NCBI GenBank assembly: GCA_958419975.1
Contig: CATZIG010000060.1
Span: 1-9,550 of the forward strand
DNA: 9,550 bases
From: an uncultured Collinsella sp.
GTDB lineage: Bacteria; Actinomycetota; Coriobacteriia; Coriobacteriales; Coriobacteriaceae
Direction: 5' to 3'
Shown: in pieces, positions 7,253 to 9,550 of the stretch
How the letters are laid out: each line of letters begins with the position of its first letter
How positions within the stretch are numbered: the stretch's first letter is position 1
Made by a program: the position numbers and the translations under genes
Notes under the pieces: model-generated
Databases searched by the model: none
Told to the model about the DNA's origin: nothing
The model's input: only the letters and a program-made list of their open reading frames with translations

Positions 7253-7377
7253 ATCTGTAACATCTAGCAGGGATTTTCGGCCCTAGCTGTTACAGATCAA
7301 GACAAACAGAACGCCCGAGCAGAAATATCTCAATCTGTAACACATAGCCCACTTTCGACCGTCTACCTGTTACAGAT
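7253..7377. repeat. Array of two 45-bp palindromic repeat elements
   Basis: Copies at 7253-7297 and 7333-7377 have the perfect arms ATCTGTAACA and TGTTACAGAT around exactly 25 nt. They start 80 bp apart. The family, orientation, flanking bases (TCTC[AG] left, C[AG]AGACAA right) and period are those of the array at 2284-2568. The array sits after the operon terminator, so it is not expected to be transcribed with that operon. Positions 7378-7437 beyond it show no recognisable feature. Confidence 0.85.
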
Positions 7378-7437
7378 CGAGACAATAAGATAGTCAAATC
7401 CGAACTTTCCAAGCAGTTATGAAGCATGGTTTCCAGT

Positions 7438-7512
7438 TTTCGGTATCACGAACATACTTTCGGTATCATTTAATGATATTATGATATCGAAAGTATGTTC
7501 GTGATACCGAAA
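7438..7512. promoter_or_regulatory. Large inverted repeat of four 11-bp sites upstream of the Fic gene (probable operator)
   Basis: Arms of 32 bp (7438-7469 and 7481-7512) match with a single mismatch around an 11-nt AT-rich loop. Each arm contains two direct copies of TTTCGGTATCA, at 7438-7448 and 7458-7468. The right arm holds the inverted copies at 7482-7492 (one base changed) and 7502-7512. Within each arm the sites start 20 bp apart, about two helical turns. A good -10-like TATGAT (7480-7485) lies at the centre, but no clear -35 box is seen. The pattern suggests cooperative binding of a dimeric regulator, possibly the Fic protein's own winged helix. Confidence 0.75.
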
Positions 7513-7516
7513 GGAG
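7511..7516 (+). promoter_or_regulatory. Ribosome binding site of Fic gene, adjoining the inverted repeat
   Basis: AAGGAG ends 4 nt before ATG 7521 and overlaps the last two bases of the inverted-repeat arm. If a transcript starts upstream of the repeat, the 32-bp hairpin would abut this site and could hinder ribosome loading. Confidence 0.65.
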
Positions 7517-7520
7517 CCGC

Positions 7521-8753
7521 ATGCGTCAGTTCGATTACACCACAGTCCCAGCGGAACTCGAAGCAACTCCAATCACCAACCTCCTCCTCTCGATACGCGA
7601 GCATAAAGGCCGTCAGCTTGCTCTGAGTCAAGTCAAACCCGAGCTTCTATCGTCCCTAATGGAGGAGGCTAAGATCCAAAGCACCCGATCCTCCAACGGA
7701 CTTGAAGGAATTGTTACCACCCAAAAAAGACTCAAAGCGATCATGGCGTATTCCGCCAAGCCAAGCTCCCGTGCAGAGGAAGAAATCGCTGGATACCGAG
7801 ATGTGCTGTCGCTTATTCACGAGCAACACGATTCCATTCCCGTAACGCCATCGGTCATTCTGCAGTTGCATCGTGACCTCATGGCGCACACGGCAATCTC
7901 GTATGGAGGCCATTGGAAAGATGGCGATAACGAAATCGTCTCCATTGACGATCAAGGTAATCGATTTGTGCGCTTTAGGCCCCCTTCGGCTCTAGCAACC
8001 CCGGGACTTATTAAAGAAGCCTGCCAGTCCCTCAACGATGCTTTATCTCGCCAAGTTTGCGATCCCCTCCTTATATCGCTCCGCTTTATCTTCGATTTTG
8101 TTAGCATTCATCCCTTCAACGATGGCAATGGCAGGATGAGTCGGCTCCTTACAACGCTGCTGCTCGAAAAGACTGGATACGACGTTGCGCGTTACATCAG
8201 CATCGAGCGACTTATTGAAGACAACAAAGCGCTTTACTACAACGCCCTCGCTGCAAGCTCCACTGGATGGAATGAAAATCAAAACACCGAAGTACCCTTT
8301 ATCCGTTTCATGCTCGGAACAACCCTGGCCGCCTACCGACAGCTCGAGCAGCGTACCTTAATTGAATCAAGCACTCGTCCCATGTCGAAGCAAGCGCGCA
8401 TCGCTGTTCTATTTCAACAGAGACCCGGCGTCATTAAGAAATCCGACATCCGGTCCAACTGCCCCGATATCAGCGAGGTAACCGTTAAACGAACCCTCGG
8501 TCAGCTTGTTAGTTGCAGCGCAATCGAAAAAACAGGAGCGGGTCGTTCGACGGGCTACATACTCAAAGACGCCCATGCTCTAGAACTATTCTTACAAGCC
8601 ACAATACCCGATGGCGAGGCCGCAATAACAAAAGAGTCTCCAAAGGATAAACTCCTTGAACGTGTAAACCACGCCGAGGATGAAAGCAGAGAAGGGCTCT
8701 ATGAAGACTACGATTCATTCTCAATGGACATAAAGACGAAATACGGAGTCTAG
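7521..8753 (+). CDS. Fic-domain protein (putative AMP-transferase) with C-terminal winged helix
   Basis: This 410-residue soluble protein carries the full Fic active-site motif HPFNDGNGRMSR (residues 197-208), with catalytic His197, phosphate-binding Gly-Asn-Gly and Arg205. Such proteins usually transfer AMP from ATP to a target hydroxyl side chain. An N-terminal (S/T)xxxE(G/N) inhibitory motif is present as Ser58-Asn-Gly-Leu-Glu62-Gly63. This puts it with the self-inhibited class II Fic proteins, where the Glu blocks ATP binding. The flap before the active site is near GGHWKDGDNEI (129-139). Residues about 290-350 look like a winged helix (KSDIRSNCPDISEVTVKRTL), and the tail is acidic. The gene stands alone, with its own multi-site inverted repeat upstream, so autoregulation is likely but unproven. 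Codons are visibly more AT-rich than in the PTS genes, suggesting horizontal acquisition. The target protein is unknown. Confidence 0.92.
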   Translation: MRQFDYTTVPAELEATPITNLLLSIREHKGRQLALSQVKPELLSSLMEEAKIQSTRSSNGLEGIVTTQKRLKAIMAYSAKPSSRAEEEIAGYRDVLSLIHEQHDSIPVTPSVILQLHRDLMAHTAISYGGHWKDGDNEIVSIDDQGNRFVRFRPPSALATPGLIKEACQSLNDALSRQVCDPLLISLRFIFDFVSIHPFNDGNGRMSRLLTTLLLEKTGYDVARYISIERLIEDNKALYYNALAASSTGWNENQNTEVPFIRFMLGTTLAAYRQLEQRTLIESSTRPMSKQARIAVLFQQRPGVIKKSDIRSNCPDISEVTVKRTLGQLVSCSAIEKTGAGRSTGYILKDAHALELFLQATIPDGEAAITKESPKDKLLERVNHAEDESREGLYEDYDSFSMDIKTKYGV

Positions 8754-8790
8754 TCATATCTCAGAATAGCCTCATCCTTGTTGCTCAAAG

Positions 8791-9203
8791 TCATTTACGC
8801 GTCATTTTAAAGCGGTACCCCTGCGCCGGCAGGGGGGGGCAGAAGTATCGCCTGCCGATCTTGCTGGAGTCGGCGATGAGGTAGCGCGTATCGGCCTTGC
8901 TAAAGGCGAGCTGCTGGATGCGGCCCTCGTCCATGTTGGACGTGGACACGTCGCCGTCCAGAATGCCGTTGGCACCGATAAACGCCGTGTCAATCCCTAG
9001 TGCGCGCAGGGCATCCTCGGCCATGGGGCCCACAAAGGCGGCGGTGCGGCGACGGTACATGCCGCCCACCAGGCACAGCTCGCAATCCTCGCGCGCCTCG
9101 AGCAGGCTAAAGGCCGAAAGCGAATTGGTCACATAGATAGAAGGCAGTTTGTCGGTGACTCGGAGAGCGCCAATGCGATCTCACGACGGTTGCGCTCATT
9201 GTC
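8791..9203 (-). pseudogene. DeoR-family regulator remnant (LacR/GlpR-like), broken
   Basis: The minus strand encodes pieces of a DeoR-family sugar-phosphate-sensing domain. From 9180 down to about 8842 the frame reads LRVTDKLPSIYVTNSL, then LVGGMYRRRTAAFVGPMAE, AFIGANGI and LIADSSKIGRRYF, the standard order for this family. A GTG at 9132 could start a 113-residue product. The N-terminal helix-turn-helix is absent. A different frame just upstream (about 9203-9160) reads NERNRREIALAL, the part of the family that normally precedes the domain by about 25 further residues, so an internal deletion with a frameshift has occurred. The C-terminus after RRYF no longer resembles the family and ends at 8791. 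Without DNA-binding and C-terminal parts it should not regulate. It may be the former regulator of the EIICB gene to its right. Confidence 0.75.
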
Positions 9204-9224
9204 TCAATTAGATACCCAACGAAA

Positions 9225-9259
9225 TACGGCCCCGCAGCTCAATAAGCTGCGGGGCCGTA
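9225..9259 (-). terminator. Intrinsic terminator of the third EIICB/EIIB gene
   Basis: A 15-bp perfect stem (9225-9239 with 9245-9259, TACGGCCCCGCAGCT) has a 5-nt loop. On the minus strand it is followed by a short TTT run. It lies 35 bp after the stop codon at 9295. The short T-run makes it a moderate terminator on this strand; the plus-strand side has no T-tract. Confidence 0.75.
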
Positions 9260-9294
9260 CCATATACCGACGAATCAACGACGAAGTGCATCCA

Positions 9295-9550
9295 CTATTT
9301 GGCCAGCTCCTGAACGATCCAGTCAATTGCACCTTCGGGATCGTTGGTAAGGTCGATATACTCCTTGCCCCTTGTGGTGAGCAGTTTAATTCCAAGGCGA
9401 TCAGTATCGGCCTTCATAGCGTCATAGTACATGCGTGCCTGGGGCGCCAGAACAATCACGTTGTACTGATCCATCGTCTCATAGTGGCTTCCGTACGCAC
9501 CGGACTGAGAAACCAAATCGATACCCTTAGCAGCGGCACCTTCGCGAAGA
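9295..9550 (-). CDS. PTS lactose-family EIIB domain, C-terminal part (third lacE-like gene), cut by window edge
   Basis: About 84 residues are visible on the minus strand from the right edge to TAG at 9297-9295. They start LREGAAAKGID and continue through QSGAYGSHYETMDQYN, LAPQ, ADTDRLGIKL and EYIDLTNDPEGAIDW. This aligns throughout with the EIIB ends of the two EIICB proteins in this window, from just after the phosphocysteine loop. The Cys itself lies outside. A TTG at 9516 could be mistaken for a start, but the homology continues unbroken upstream of it to the edge. Whether this is a full EIICB fusion or a free-standing EIIB cannot be decided here. It is oriented opposite to the other two copies and followed by a terminator. 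Confidence 0.88.
   Translation of the reverse strand, partial: LREGAAAKGIDLVSQSGAYGSHYETMDQYNVIVLAPQARMYYDAMKADTDRLGIKLLTTRGKEYIDLTNDPEGAIDWIVQELAK

Noticed and set aside
7438..7512. Terminal inverted repeats of a small transposon
   Set aside because: The arms are only 11 nt apart and consist of two internal 11-bp repeats each, directly abutting a ribosome site. No transposase or target duplication is seen, so an operator fits better.
8818..8835. Hairpin CCCCTGC-GCCG-GCAGGGG as a terminator for the regulator remnant
   Set aside because: The stem is only 7 bp, is partly made from the G8 run, and no T-tract follows directly on either strand.
9295..9516. Free-standing small protein starting at TTG 9516
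   Set aside because: EIIB homology continues in frame upstream of this codon to the window edge, so the true start is outside.

Overview
The window reads as a high-GC, gut-type actinobacterial chromosome, most likely Collinsella or a close relative in the Coriobacteriia. That is inferred from strong C/G third-position bias, Ala-rich linkers and dense PTS sugar-uptake genes. The genus is not proven by the sequence alone. The main content is lactose-type PTS genes: membrane EIICB permeases and GH1 enzymes whose phosphate-binding loop carries the 6-phospho-beta-galactosidase signature (Ser-Trp...Lys-Arg-Tyr).

Layout, left to right. Positions 1-241 hold the 3' end of a first GH1 gene (lacG-like). 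It is followed by an EIICB gene (418-2178, lacE-like) and a bidirectional terminator (2206-2254). Four copies of a 45-bp palindromic element sit at 2284-2568 with an almost exact 80-bp period. A LacI-family repressor (2592-3602, minus strand) is divergent from a second EIICB gene (3877-5655), which is followed by a complete GH1 gene (5732-7153). The divergent intergenic region carries a perfect 26-bp palindrome plus a third half-site, the evident repressor operator. A strong terminator (7176-7224) closes this cassette. Two more copies of the 45-bp palindrome follow at 7253-7377, with the same 80-bp spacing.

The right third differs. It starts with a lower-GC gene for a Fic-domain protein (7521-8753) that has an inhibitory motif and a C-terminal winged helix. 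Its gene is preceded by a 32-bp-arm inverted repeat made of four copies of an 11-bp site. Then, on the minus strand, come a broken DeoR-family regulator (8791-9203), a hairpin terminator (9225-9259), and the C-terminal end of a third EIIB-lac domain that runs off the window (9295-9550).

How the parts work together (inference from family knowledge): the EIICB proteins would import and phosphorylate a lactose-like beta-galactoside, and the GH1 enzymes would hydrolyse the phosphorylated product in the cytoplasm. No EIIA (lacF) and no tagatose-6-phosphate pathway gene is in the window, so these must be supplied from elsewhere. The LacI protein probably controls both itself and the EIICB-GH1 operon. 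The least explained parts are the 45-bp palindrome arrays that bracket the regulated cassette and the four-site inverted repeat before the Fic gene.
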